From: Thermoplasmata archaeon
GTDB taxonomy: Archaea; Thermoplasmatota; E2; DHVEG-1; B18-G2
Length of the DNA: 7,431 nucleotides
Assembly: GCA_021163455.1 (NCBI GenBank)
Contig: JAGGWT010000076.1
Location: 1-7,431, forward strand
Direction of reading: 5' to 3'
Shown in pieces: positions 1 through 6,665 of this stretch; position 1 is the first letter of the stretch, and every line of letters begins with the position of its first letter. A program made the position numbers and the translations under genes. The notes under the pieces are model-generated. The model was not told the origin of the DNA. It did not search any database and saw nothing but the letters and a program-made list of their open reading frames with translations.

Positions 1-304
1 CCTGCAATACTGTGGCAAATCTCTCAATCCATTTTTTAAATACCCTTATTCCTTCCTTCATCGTTTCTATCCTATACTTAAAAATAAAGAAAAAGAGGAT
101 TAATGAGAACAGACCCAACCGCTCCATCTGTTGAGATCAACAGACTGAAATTTTGGACTCTGTTGCCTGAATTTTCTCCTTGAGAGCTGTATGGAGCCCG
201 GTAGACCCATCCTTCACCACAAATGTACTGGCAGTGCAAACAGGTACATGATTTTTAATTAAATCTCCTTCAAACCCTTTGGATGTGGATGTATGAGAAT
301 ATTT
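1..304 (-). pseudogene. Decayed reading frame, possible DDE transposase C-terminal remnant (partial, runs off the left edge)
   Basis: Read on the minus strand, one frame is open from 304 to 140, hits TGA at 137-139, and continues open in the same frame from 136 to the window edge. The first part has no ATG and contains VVKDGSTGLHTALKEKI. The second part contains QQMERL followed by a Lys/Arg-rich stretch, FKKWIERF. DDE transposases typically have an Asp in a 'DG..GL..A' context (second catalytic acid) and later a Glu in an 'N..ER' context (third). Here D (codon 209-211) and E (codon 122-124) lie 29 residues apart, near the 34-35 spacing usual in IS6-like enzymes. I infer a degraded transposase end with a stop and perhaps a small deletion. 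Alternatives are a short unrelated gene starting at ATG 125-127 or ATG 59-61, or chance open sequence. The family is not assigned. Confidence 0.35.
127..144. repeat. Perfect 8-bp inverted repeat with a 2-base centre
   Basis: TCTGTTGA and TCAACAGA are exact reverse complements separated by GA. The repeat lies in the gap upstream of the large surface-protein gene and overlaps the stop that breaks the remnant frame. A wider pair, GCTCCAT (121-127) and ATGGAGC (191-197), brackets the region. It could be an operator for a dimeric regulator, a relic of an insertion event, or chance; a perfect 8-bp palindrome of this spacing is not rare over 7 kb. Confidence 0.4.
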
Positions 305-317
305 TTATAATGGATAA

Positions 318-332
318 AGCAAATTATTTATA
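318..332 (+). promoter_or_regulatory. Archaeal promoter (BRE plus TATA box) of the C25-like surface protein gene
   Basis: AGCAAA (318-323) followed by a TATA-like run ending in TTTATA (327-332) fits a BRE/TATA pair. Transcription would be expected to start about 24-26 bases downstream, near 353-357, giving a short leader that just covers the ribosome binding site. A second TATA-like run at 303-310 (TTTTATAA) is an alternative that would give a leader of roughly 35-40 bases. Confidence 0.5.
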
Positions 333-354
333 CGAACTTGTGATTACATGCTCC

Positions 355-361
355 TGGGAGG
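355..361 (+). promoter_or_regulatory. Ribosome binding site that fixes the start at 368
   Basis: GGGAGGT matches the anti-Shine-Dalgarno end of archaeal 16S rRNA and lies 6 bases before ATG 368. It supports the first of three consecutive ATG codons (368, 371, 374). Confidence 0.75.
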
Positions 362-367
362 TATCAA

Positions 368-3300
368 ATGATGATGAAACGCGGTGTATTGTATCTGGCT
401 GTAGCCATGATGTTACTGTCAGGCACATTATTCCCCATGGTTCTCGGAAAAACGAACATTCCGGGACGTGTTGAGGGTTACGATAAAGGAGTATCGTGGA
501 GACCTGTTGTGCCTTTGAAAAAGGTCGCCTTCGTTAATTTTGATAAAGAGGGATATCTGGATGATTTTGCCTATCTATCTGCTGTACCGACAAGTGTATT
601 CTACGATAAGAATGCAAACAGACTCTTTTCATACCCGCTGCTGTACTACACTGATGAATATCCTGTTAAAGATGACAAGGAAAGGTCTCTGAATGCAAGA
701 CCGGGTATAGATTATTTCATGGAGGACTGGATGAGCTACTGTAATGGAAGACTGGATCAAATGGTTCTCATAAATGTTGATGAGAGCAAAGTAAAACAGT
801 GGCCAGCCAGAGACATTGTAGAGATAAATGGTTCAGACCCATACACAGTGGCTGCAAAGCTGGCACTGAATGACTGGAGCTATTCAAACAGTGCAGTTGT
901 TGCCGTAATAGATGATAAAATGATAGACGATACTCTCGAGCAATACAGCAACGAGATAAAAGGAACTCTTGAACCGAAGGAGACCATCAAGAAGCACTTC
1001 GAAGTTGAAAAGACGAATGATATCTATCAGCAATCCTTTGAATTTGATGTTCCCGAGGGTTACAAGATAATGAAGGTCAGGTCATGGTATCCATGTTTCT
1101 ATCTGAGTCTCGGTATACCTGGAATATTTGAGAACGTTATAAACATGAGTATACCCTCAGGTGACAGAGATTTGCAGATATATTACAAAGGAGATGAGGG
1201 ATGGATTGAAGCAGGAGTTACTGAAGCATGGAATGCAAAAGAAGGTATGGATACGGAAAAAACAACCGTATTCATCTACAAGAGTGGTAGGTGGATGGCC
1301 GCACTCACCGATGCTCCAACCAAGCCGATAATACCGATGGCAAATAATAAGGAGCCACAAACCCACAGGAGTTTGTTCGGCTTTATTAAATTTGGAAGAT
1401 ACGGCAGGCTGCTGGATGTTATTAAAAACATAAGAAAAACCGTCTATCAGACAGATATAGAGATATATCCTGGCGTGGAACTGACGATTCCTGACACTCC
1501 ACCATATGGATGTAAAGATGTCGTTTTCAGACTGGAATGGGACAACCCATCCTATGACCTTGGTATCGCAATAATAGGTCCCAGCGGAGAGGTTGTGGCA
1601 AGGACCGATGGTAAGAAGAGTTATGAGGAGGATTCTAAGAACACTGTTTTCGAGGAAAAAGGTGATAATTACAAAGTACTGTATCTGGAAAAGCTTGGTG
1701 AATGTAAGGAAAATGAACATTACAAAGTCGCTGTATTCGCCCTCACAGATATACATACTCCTGTAGATTTCACAATTTCATACTCGTGGGAAAAGAAAGC
1801 GTCTGAGGAAGAGAGGGATGCTTTAACATCTGCTACCGAGGGTGCTGTGCTGGCCAGCGTACTGAATTCTCCACTGATATACACCAGACCGAATGGAGTT
1901 CCAGAGGTTACGGAGAACGTTCTATACAAACTCGGTGTGGAGAAGATATATCTCGTTGATATTGGTGGAAGGGCAAAAGAAGATGTAATTGGAAAACTGA
2001 AAGGTATCTGCAAACTCGAAAGATTCACAGACTGTTTCTCAATCTACGATAAGATAAGGGAGTTCACTGGTCAGAATGATATCATATTCTCCACCTTAGA
2101 TCCATGGACATACTGGTATGTTGGCGGACTGGAGCCGGCCGGCGAATGGAAAGGAGCACTTGCAATAGGACCTGCCGCCTATCTGGCTGCGCATCACGGC
2201 TCACCCGTTATCATAATAGAGAACCACCCTGAAATTTCAAGCGCTGTGTCATGGCACATCAACTTCTGGAGAAGATATCCAGATGGTTTCTCAAACGAGC
2301 CGACGGTGGCAGAGATGCACATTACTGGTAGAAGAGTTTACAACTTCCTGAAAGAGCATGGTTTTGATAAGGAGGGGGAGGAAAATCTTATAACAGTTGC
2401 AGGTCAGTTTGATCTGGGTTTCACCTGGGACAGGGTTTTTGTTGGAAAAGCGAAATCAGGAAGATTCTTTGGTCAGCCCGTGGATCTGAGCACATGGATA
2501 TGCAGAAACATATTCTATCCTGCACTGATTTTCGAAAATCCGGCCCTCAATGGAGAGGTTACCCTCATAAACGGTAGTAAAAGTGCAAGAAGATTTCCAT
2601 GGTATGGAAGGCTCGGCTTAAGAATCTTGAAGGAGTCAAAGTATGAAAGTTTCAGATATCCAGTTCTTGATACTCTTATATGTTACGATTACAGATTTAA
2701 CACAAGGGCAAGCAAATACTGGGGTTTCAAATACAAATGTGCAGATGGTACCATACCTGGAGAGAGCAAGACTGGAGAGAGGATAGATGAAGGGGCAATG
2801 GAACAAATTAACGGCAAGAAGGGTGACATATTTCCTGATCTCAGTGCACCGGATGTACAACCTTTCTATCTCAAACGTGCAGGGTATGAACCTGTATATT
2901 CGACGAATTTCTCAGCGAATATGAAGAATCTTAACAACGGTGTAATCCTCTGGCTCATCAATACCCACGGTGGCTCCACAAACGGTGGTCTGCTGATGTT
3001 CTGGGATGTTAAAAGAGAAAATCCCACAGGATATCCGACCTGGCCTTTTGCAGCATATAAAAAAGAGCCTAACCCATGGAGAGCGTACGAATGGTTCCTG
3101 GGTTCAACAGAAGAGCCCGATACCATGACTACAGAGATTCACGGCATTCTTGCGGCTCTTCTTGGAAATCCAAATATGCATGGAGTTATAACCACTGCCT
3201 TTGATTGGGCGCCGGCCAAATTGCCTATAAGAGATGCCATAGGAACTCTTCTCTCGAAAATACCTATAATCAAACATATCGTACCAGACTGGCTTAAAGA

Positions 3301-4009
3301 TACACAGGACTACTATGATGGTGTTGTCATAACTGTATTCTTAGGAAGATTCGGTACATCCTGGTACAATGGAACGCAGATAGATGATGTGCTTGGAAAT
3401 ATACATTCCACAGGCATCAGTGCCACATCGTGTCTGATTGCAGGAAACTACCTGCAGGTTGCCCTGGTGAGACACGGCTCTGTATTCCAGATAATGGACC
3501 CATGGGCAACATCTTGGTACTCAGATGTGTGGCAGGGAATGGTTCCAAGAGGGATAGCACTCGGAAAAACCATCGGTGAGATATATTCAGAGGGGCTGAA
3601 GAAAGTCGGGATACTTTACATAACAGAGCCTCCACAGTGGTGGTGGGATCTGATGGAAAATGTCTGTCTCTTTGGCGATCCGAAGCTCAGAGTATGGACC
3701 CCGAGTACAGAGTACAGTGATGCAAATCACTGGATGAGAGAGGATGTCCAGCCATTGAGATGGGATGGAGAAGAGGAGCTGTATGTTGATGGACACATGC
3801 TGTTTGGCGCCAGTGCGTATCCACATGCAAAAAGCAAACTGAATGTCCAGCTGATTGTAGTAATAATTGCAGTAATAATCGTGATCATTCTGGCAATCAT
3901 TGGCGCAAGTTTGTTAAAAAGGAAAGAGGGTAAAAATAAAGAGAACAGAACAAAGAAATCCGAGAACGAGAAAAAGAAAGCAACAGGTAGGAGGAAAAGG
4001 AAAAGATAA
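368..4009 (+). CDS. Secreted, C-terminally membrane-anchored gingipain-like (peptidase C25, caspase-fold) protein
   Basis: The protein has 1213 residues. Residues 1-27 form a signal peptide (MMMKRG, hydrophobic core, likely cleavage near VLG|K). Residues about 210-315 and 361-475 look like beta-sandwich regions, the second resembling a PPC-type pre-peptidase domain. Residues about 490-545 and 596-625 look Rossmann-like and faintly recall cell-wall-binding repeat 2. Residues about 824-1110 resemble a C25 domain: a hydrophobic strand leads into NTHGG (H867), then ATSCLIAG (C1022), and the domain closes with LFGDPKLRVW (G1103-D1104-P1105), the usual end of this family. By family analogy H867 and C1022 would be the catalytic dyad of an extracellular cysteine protease. 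A membrane helix spans about 1161-1183, followed by a 30-residue tail with 17 Lys/Arg. It is transcribed alone. The coding call is firm; protease activity is inferred, and the His-Cys spacing is unusual. Confidence 0.85.
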   Translation: MMMKRGVLYLAVAMMLLSGTLFPMVLGKTNIPGRVEGYDKGVSWRPVVPLKKVAFVNFDKEGYLDDFAYLSAVPTSVFYDKNANRLFSYPLLYYTDEYPVKDDKERSLNARPGIDYFMEDWMSYCNGRLDQMVLINVDESKVKQWPARDIVEINGSDPYTVAAKLALNDWSYSNSAVVAVIDDKMIDDTLEQYSNEIKGTLEPKETIKKHFEVEKTNDIYQQSFEFDVPEGYKIMKVRSWYPCFYLSLGIPGIFENVINMSIPSGDRDLQIYYKGDEGWIEAGVTEAWNAKEGMDTEKTTVFIYKSGRWMAALTDAPTKPIIPMANNKEPQTHRSLFGFIKFGRYGRLLDVIKNIRKTVYQTDIEIYPGVELTIPDTPPYGCKDVVFRLEWDNPSYDLGIAIIGPSGEVVARTDGKKSYEEDSKNTVFEEKGDNYKVLYLEKLGECKENEHYKVAVFALTDIHTPVDFTISYSWEKKASEEERDALTSATEGAVLASVLNSPLIYTRPNGVPEVTENVLYKLGVEKIYLVDIGGRAKEDVIGKLKGICKLERFTDCFSIYDKIREFTGQNDIIFSTLDPWTYWYVGGLEPAGEWKGALAIGPAAYLAAHHGSPVIIIENHPEISSAVSWHINFWRRYPDGFSNEPTVAEMHITGRRVYNFLKEHGFDKEGEENLITVAGQFDLGFTWDRVFVGKAKSGRFFGQPVDLSTWICRNIFYPALIFENPALNGEVTLINGSKSARRFPWYGRLGLRILKESKYESFRYPVLDTLICYDYRFNTRASKYWGFKYKCADGTIPGESKTGERIDEGAMEQINGKKGDIFPDLSAPDVQPFYLKRAGYEPVYSTNFSANMKNLNNGVILWLINTHGGSTNGGLLMFWDVKRENPTGYPTWPFAAYKKEPNPWRAYEWFLGSTEEPDTMTTEIHGILAALLGNPNMHGVITTAFDWAPAKLPIRDAIGTLLSKIPIIKHIVPDWLKDTQDYYDGVVITVFLGRFGTSWYNGTQIDDVLGNIHSTGISATSCLIAGNYLQVALVRHGSVFQIMDPWATSWYSDVWQGMVPRGIALGKTIGEIYSEGLKKVGILYITEPPQWWWDLMENVCLFGDPKLRVWTPSTEYSDANHWMREDVQPLRWDGEEELYVDGHMLFGASAYPHAKSKLNVQLIVVIIAVIIVIILAIIGASLLKRKEGKNKENRTKKSENEKKKATGRRKRKR

Positions 4010-4060
4010 ACCATAAAAACTCACCTGGACCAAAATAAACAGGCACTCAGAACACATACA

Positions 4061-4070
4061 TTCATATATC
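4061..4070 (+). promoter_or_regulatory. Candidate TATA box of the RPA operon
   Basis: TTCATATATC lies 29-38 bases before the chosen ATG at 4099. A start about 25 bases downstream would leave a leader of only several bases. An A-rich run at 4031-4039 (caaaataaa) is an alternative giving a leader of about 35-40 bases that includes the ribosome binding site. No clear T-run terminator for the upstream gene is visible in 4010-4098. Confidence 0.35.
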
Positions 4071-4089
4071 TCTTTTCACATTGAGAGAT

Positions 4090-4095
4090 GGGAGG
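4090..4095 (+). promoter_or_regulatory. Ribosome binding site deciding the RPA start
   Basis: GGGAGG lies 3 bases before ATG 4099. This is closer than usual, but no comparable motif precedes the in-frame TTG at 4081, so the ATG is preferred. Confidence 0.55.
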
Positions 4096-4098
4096 AAC

Positions 4099-5370
4099 AT
4101 GGATAGTGAAATTTCTGCATATGTAGACGAAATCATGTCCGTGCTCGGTGATGAGGGTATAAGTAGAGAAGATATAGAAAAGGAGTTTAAAAGATTCATA
4201 GAATTTGGTGTTCCTCCGGAGCAGGCAAAAAGAAGTCTGATAAGGAAATTTGGAGGTAAGAAAATAACGAGAAAATTTCTCAAAGATGTTAAACCCAATG
4301 AGCAGAGCATAAATATTGTATGCAAAATAATAACCAAAAATACCAGAGAAATAAATGTGAAAGGGGAGACAAAAACAATATATTATGGTATGCTCGCAGA
4401 TGAAACGGCTGTTCTCCCTTTCACATCATGGAGACCAGACTTTCCCGCGGAGAAAGGTGATGTCGTCGAGATAAGAAATGCCTATTCAAGAGAATGGCAA
4501 GGCACGGTTCAGATCAATATCGGGGAGAGAACCGGTATAAAAAAACTCGATGAAGGGGATATACCGAACATCCAGCAGGATGTCAAAAAGTGCAAAATAA
4601 AGGATGTGTACAGCACTTTCGGTCCCATAGAGATAGAGGCAAAAATACTGAGTATATCCGAAAAGGAAGTTGAAACAGATGGAACCAAGAAGAAAGTATT
4701 TTCGGGTGTGCTCGGAGATGATACAGGAAAAGCACAATTCACAGCCTGGCACGACTTCAACCTAAAAGAAGGGGATGTAGTGAGAATAAAGGGATGCTAT
4801 GCGAAGTTCTGGAGAGGCATACCTCAAATAGTGTTCGATGAGAGGTCTACGGTGGATAAACTTAAGGAAGATATAAGTGTGGGCTCTCTTTCTGTTCCGC
4901 TGCACAAATTGGTTGAGATGCGAGGGGGTATCGATGTCACAACGGAGGGTACTGTAATAGAAATCAAAGAAAATTCTGGATACGTGGAAAGATGTCCAGA
5001 ATGCAATAGATTGATAAAAAATGGTGAATGCAGCGTACATGGTAAGGTGAAAGGTGTAGCTGACCTCAGATTGAAGATGATTGTAGACGATGGCTGCGCC
5101 GGCGTAAGTGCGATAGCGAATCGTGAGGTAACAGAAAAACTGATTGATATGAATCTGTCAGATTGTAAAAAGATTATTAAAGATGGTGGTGAGGAGGAGC
5201 TCCTTGATATCATAAGAAAGAAATTGCTCACAAAAAAGTTGAGATTGAGAGGGAACGCCTTCGGTGATGAATTTGGAACAACTCTGATAATAAAGGAGGC
5301 TGCTGTCGTAAATGTGGATATTCAGAGAGAGGCACAGCAGTTTTTACAGATGGTGGAGGGAGAAAGATGA
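4099..5370 (+). CDS. rpa1: Replication protein A large subunit (three OB folds, zinc finger)
   Basis: This is the archaeal single-stranded-DNA-binding protein for replication, repair and recombination; the product has 423 residues. Residues 1-55 are helical and resemble the N-terminal region of archaeal RPA. OB fold 1 spans about 65-150 and OB fold 2 about 159-254. They are recognisable duplicates: LADETAVLPFTSW...KGDVVEI in the first matches LGDDTGKAQFTAW...EGDVVRI in the second. The third OB fold (about 270-415) carries a zinc finger with C299, C302, C311 and H314 (CPEC...CSVH), the ligand pattern of archaeal and eukaryotic RPA C-terminal OB folds. The length and three-OB-plus-zinc layout match the haloarchaeal RPA1 type rather than the two-subunit-split forms. 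An upstream in-frame TTG at 4081 would add six residues but lacks a ribosome binding site. The gene overlaps the next one by ATGA, so the two are co-transcribed. Confidence 0.95.
   Translation: MDSEISAYVDEIMSVLGDEGISREDIEKEFKRFIEFGVPPEQAKRSLIRKFGGKKITRKFLKDVKPNEQSINIVCKIITKNTREINVKGETKTIYYGMLADETAVLPFTSWRPDFPAEKGDVVEIRNAYSREWQGTVQINIGERTGIKKLDEGDIPNIQQDVKKCKIKDVYSTFGPIEIEAKILSISEKEVETDGTKKKVFSGVLGDDTGKAQFTAWHDFNLKEGDVVRIKGCYAKFWRGIPQIVFDERSTVDKLKEDISVGSLSVPLHKLVEMRGGIDVTTEGTVIEIKENSGYVERCPECNRLIKNGECSVHGKVKGVADLRLKMIVDDGCAGVSAIANREVTEKLIDMNLSDCKKIIKDGGEEELLDIIRKKLLTKKLRLRGNAFGDEFGTTLIIKEAAVVNVDIQREAQQFLQMVEGER
5355..5359 (+). promoter_or_regulatory. Ribosome binding site of the RPA-associated gene, inside the rpa1 end
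   Basis: GGAGG lies 7 bases before ATG 5367, within the last codons of the upstream gene. It allows independent initiation as well as coupling through the ATGA overlap. Confidence 0.7.
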
Positions 5371-6233
5371 AAAGAGAGGGTGCCTGGCGGATTTTTGCAA
5401 ATGAATATAACGATTCAAATGTCGTGATAAGAGGGACGGGAGAAAAGAAGCCCTCATATGTTATAACACCTCTGGGAGCTAAAATCAACAGGCTGTTTGT
5501 GGTGGGTGTTTTAACAGATGTTGAATCCCTCTCTGGAGAGAATGAGCTTTTGAGGGCGCATGTTTCAGACCCTACCGGTATATACACTCTGTATTCCGGT
5601 CAGTTCCAGCCCGATGTGACAGCGACTTTGCTGAATATTGAGATACCTTCATTTCTGGCGTTCGTGGGAAAGGTCAGAATATTTGAACCTGAAGAGGGGA
5701 TGCTGTATCTTTCCGTGAGACCTGAAGTCGTTTATGAGGTGGACTCTTCAGCGAGAGACAGATGGATACTGGAAACCTGCAAAAGCACATGGGAAAGAAT
5801 CAACGCAGTGAGAGATGCTATGAATCTCTCCAACCCATCAATCAACGAACTCGTGAAACTCGGTTACAGCAGACAGCTTTCTGAGGGCGTAATTAGAGCC
5901 ATAAAATCTTACAAAAACATAGATGTGGATAGATATCTGAACTCCATAGAGGAGGCTCTGAGATATCTCTTGCCTGAAGAGGAGGGTGTGCTTCCGGATG
6001 AAATCGGTATCGAAACAGAGGAGGAGAAGCATGAAGAAAAGGATGACATGGAAGAAACTGTTCTGGAGATAATAAAAGAGGTGGAAGGGGACAAGGGGGC
6101 TCAGTGGGACATTATTGTAGAGAAGTGTCAGCAACTTGGGATGGATAAGGATACTGTGGAAGAGATTATATCCTCACTTATGGACAAAGGACTGGTTTAT
6201 GAACCGGTTCTTGGCATGATAAAAACAACTTAA
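5367..6233 (+). CDS. RPA-associated protein (RPA32-like; OB fold plus winged helix)
   Basis: The product has 288 residues and is the partner of the upstream RPA subunit. Residues about 15-125 form an OB-fold-like region containing KINRLFVVGVLTDVE, HVSDPTGIYTLYSGQF and FVGKVRIF, typical of the archaeal RPA-associated family (COG3390). Residues about 130-200 are helical. Residues about 208-230 are an acidic linker (PEEEG...EEEKHEEKDDMEE). Residues 230-288 form a winged-helix domain like the RPA32 C-terminus, a usual protein-recruitment module. The start overlaps the rpa1 stop as ATGA, indicating a stable two-gene operon and a stoichiometric complex. The RPA-associated phosphoesterase gene found third in haloarchaeal operons is absent: sepF begins converging immediately. 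Family and context are strong; partner stoichiometry is inferred. The haloarchaeal name for this partner is rpap, which I have not assigned. Confidence 0.9.
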   Translation: MKREGAWRIFANEYNDSNVVIRGTGEKKPSYVITPLGAKINRLFVVGVLTDVESLSGENELLRAHVSDPTGIYTLYSGQFQPDVTATLLNIEIPSFLAFVGKVRIFEPEEGMLYLSVRPEVVYEVDSSARDRWILETCKSTWERINAVRDAMNLSNPSINELVKLGYSRQLSEGVIRAIKSYKNIDVDRYLNSIEEALRYLLPEEEGVLPDEIGIETEEEKHEEKDDMEETVLEIIKEVEGDKGAQWDIIVEKCQQLGMDKDTVEEIISSLMDKGLVYEPVLGMIKTT

Positions 6234-6610
6234 AGATAACCGCCTCTCAGTTTTCTTCTATCCACCTTAATACCACTGGGTGTTATAACCATAAGGTTTC
6301 CGCCTATCCCTACAACATCACCATCTATATCCTGTACTGCCTTCTTGATTTCATTGGTGATTCTTTTAAGAATTACTTCTTCCTCTGCAAGGGGTGAGAA
6401 ATCCAAAATCAGCACGTTTCCCCCATATACGTAGTCCAGGAATGTCTTGAGATCTTCGTATCTCTGGATCTCTCCGACTCTAACACACATCTTTGCTTTT
6501 TTCAGTTCGGTTGATGTTGCATCTGTCGAAATCTCACCGTATTTCTCCAAATCAATGTAATTCTCCTCTACTGTCTTCTTATCCCCTAAAATCTTCCCAA
6601 GGATTCCCAT
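6230..6610 (-). CDS. sepF: SepF, FtsZ membrane anchor for cell division
   Basis: The product has 126 residues and belongs to the SepF/DUF552 family, which tethers FtsZ to the membrane at the division site in most FtsZ-bearing archaea. The first dozen residues (MGILGKILGDKK) fit the amphipathic membrane-targeting helix. A short acidic, variable linker follows to about residue 35. The core domain (about 38-122) contains VRVGEIQRYEDLK, GGNVLILDFSPL, a helix ITNEIKKAVQDI, and the conserved GDVVGIGGNLMVITPSGIK followed by DRRK. The length matches archaeal SepF. The start is supported by GAGGTGA 6 bases upstream. A TATA box 43 bases upstream suggests its own promoter. Its last codons overlap the convergent RPA-associated gene by 4 bases. 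The conserved glycine in GDVVG sits at the expected dimer-interface region of the family. Confidence 0.95.
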   Translation of the reverse strand: MGILGKILGDKKTVEENYIDLEKYGEISTDATSTELKKAKMCVRVGEIQRYEDLKTFLDYVYGGNVLILDFSPLAEEEVILKRITNEIKKAVQDIDGDVVGIGGNLMVITPSGIKVDRRKLRGGYL

Positions 6611-6616
6611 CGTTGG

Positions 6617-6623
6617 TCACCTC
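6617..6623 (-). promoter_or_regulatory. Ribosome binding site of sepF
   Basis: Read on the minus strand, GAGGTGA lies 6 bases before the ATG at 6608-6610. It is a full-strength Shine-Dalgarno match that confirms the start and the 12-residue membrane-targeting helix. Confidence 0.75.
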
Positions 6624-6652
6624 TGTCTCCATTATCCAAATTGTATTTTCAC

Positions 6653-6665
6653 TTATAAACTTTTG
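6653..6665 (-). promoter_or_regulatory. sepF promoter TATA box overlapping the histidine kinase stop codon
   Basis: On the minus strand, CCAAAAG followed by TTTATAAG fits BRE plus TATA. The TAA stop of the kinase gene (6653-6655) is part of the TATA box. The box lies about 43 bases before the sepF ATG, so transcription would begin near 6630 and give a leader of about 20 bases that contains the ribosome binding site. Confidence 0.55.

Noticed and set aside
62..367. tRNA or structured RNA in the left intergenic gap
   Set aside because: No T-loop (GGTTCGAATC-like) sequence or cloverleaf arms could be found on either strand.
283..474. 63-residue plus-strand frame overlapping the start of the surface protein
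   Set aside because: It lies in another frame, has no ribosome binding site, and covers the promoter and signal-peptide region of a clearly real gene.
1157..1756. 199-residue minus-strand open frame inside the surface protein gene
   Set aside because: It is antisense to a strongly supported gene, has Phe/Cys/Ile-rich composition typical of shadow frames, and shows no recognisable domain.
3862..3886. Short direct repeat AGTAATAAT in the membrane-helix coding region
   Set aside because: It is explained by repeated Val/Ile codons in a low-complexity hydrophobic helix.
3839..4009. Archaeosortase (PGF-CTERM type) sorting signal at the surface protein C-terminus
   Set aside because: No PGF-like motif precedes the membrane helix, and the basic tail of 30 residues is much longer than in such signals.
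4081..4083. TTG as an upstream start for rpa1
   Set aside because: No ribosome binding site precedes it, while GGGAGG lies between it and ATG 4099; the extra residues would be encoded by the binding site itself.
4824..5231. 135-residue minus-strand frame inside rpa1
   Set aside because: It is a Ser/Pro/Leu-rich shadow of the RPA zinc-finger OB fold with no motif or ribosome binding site.
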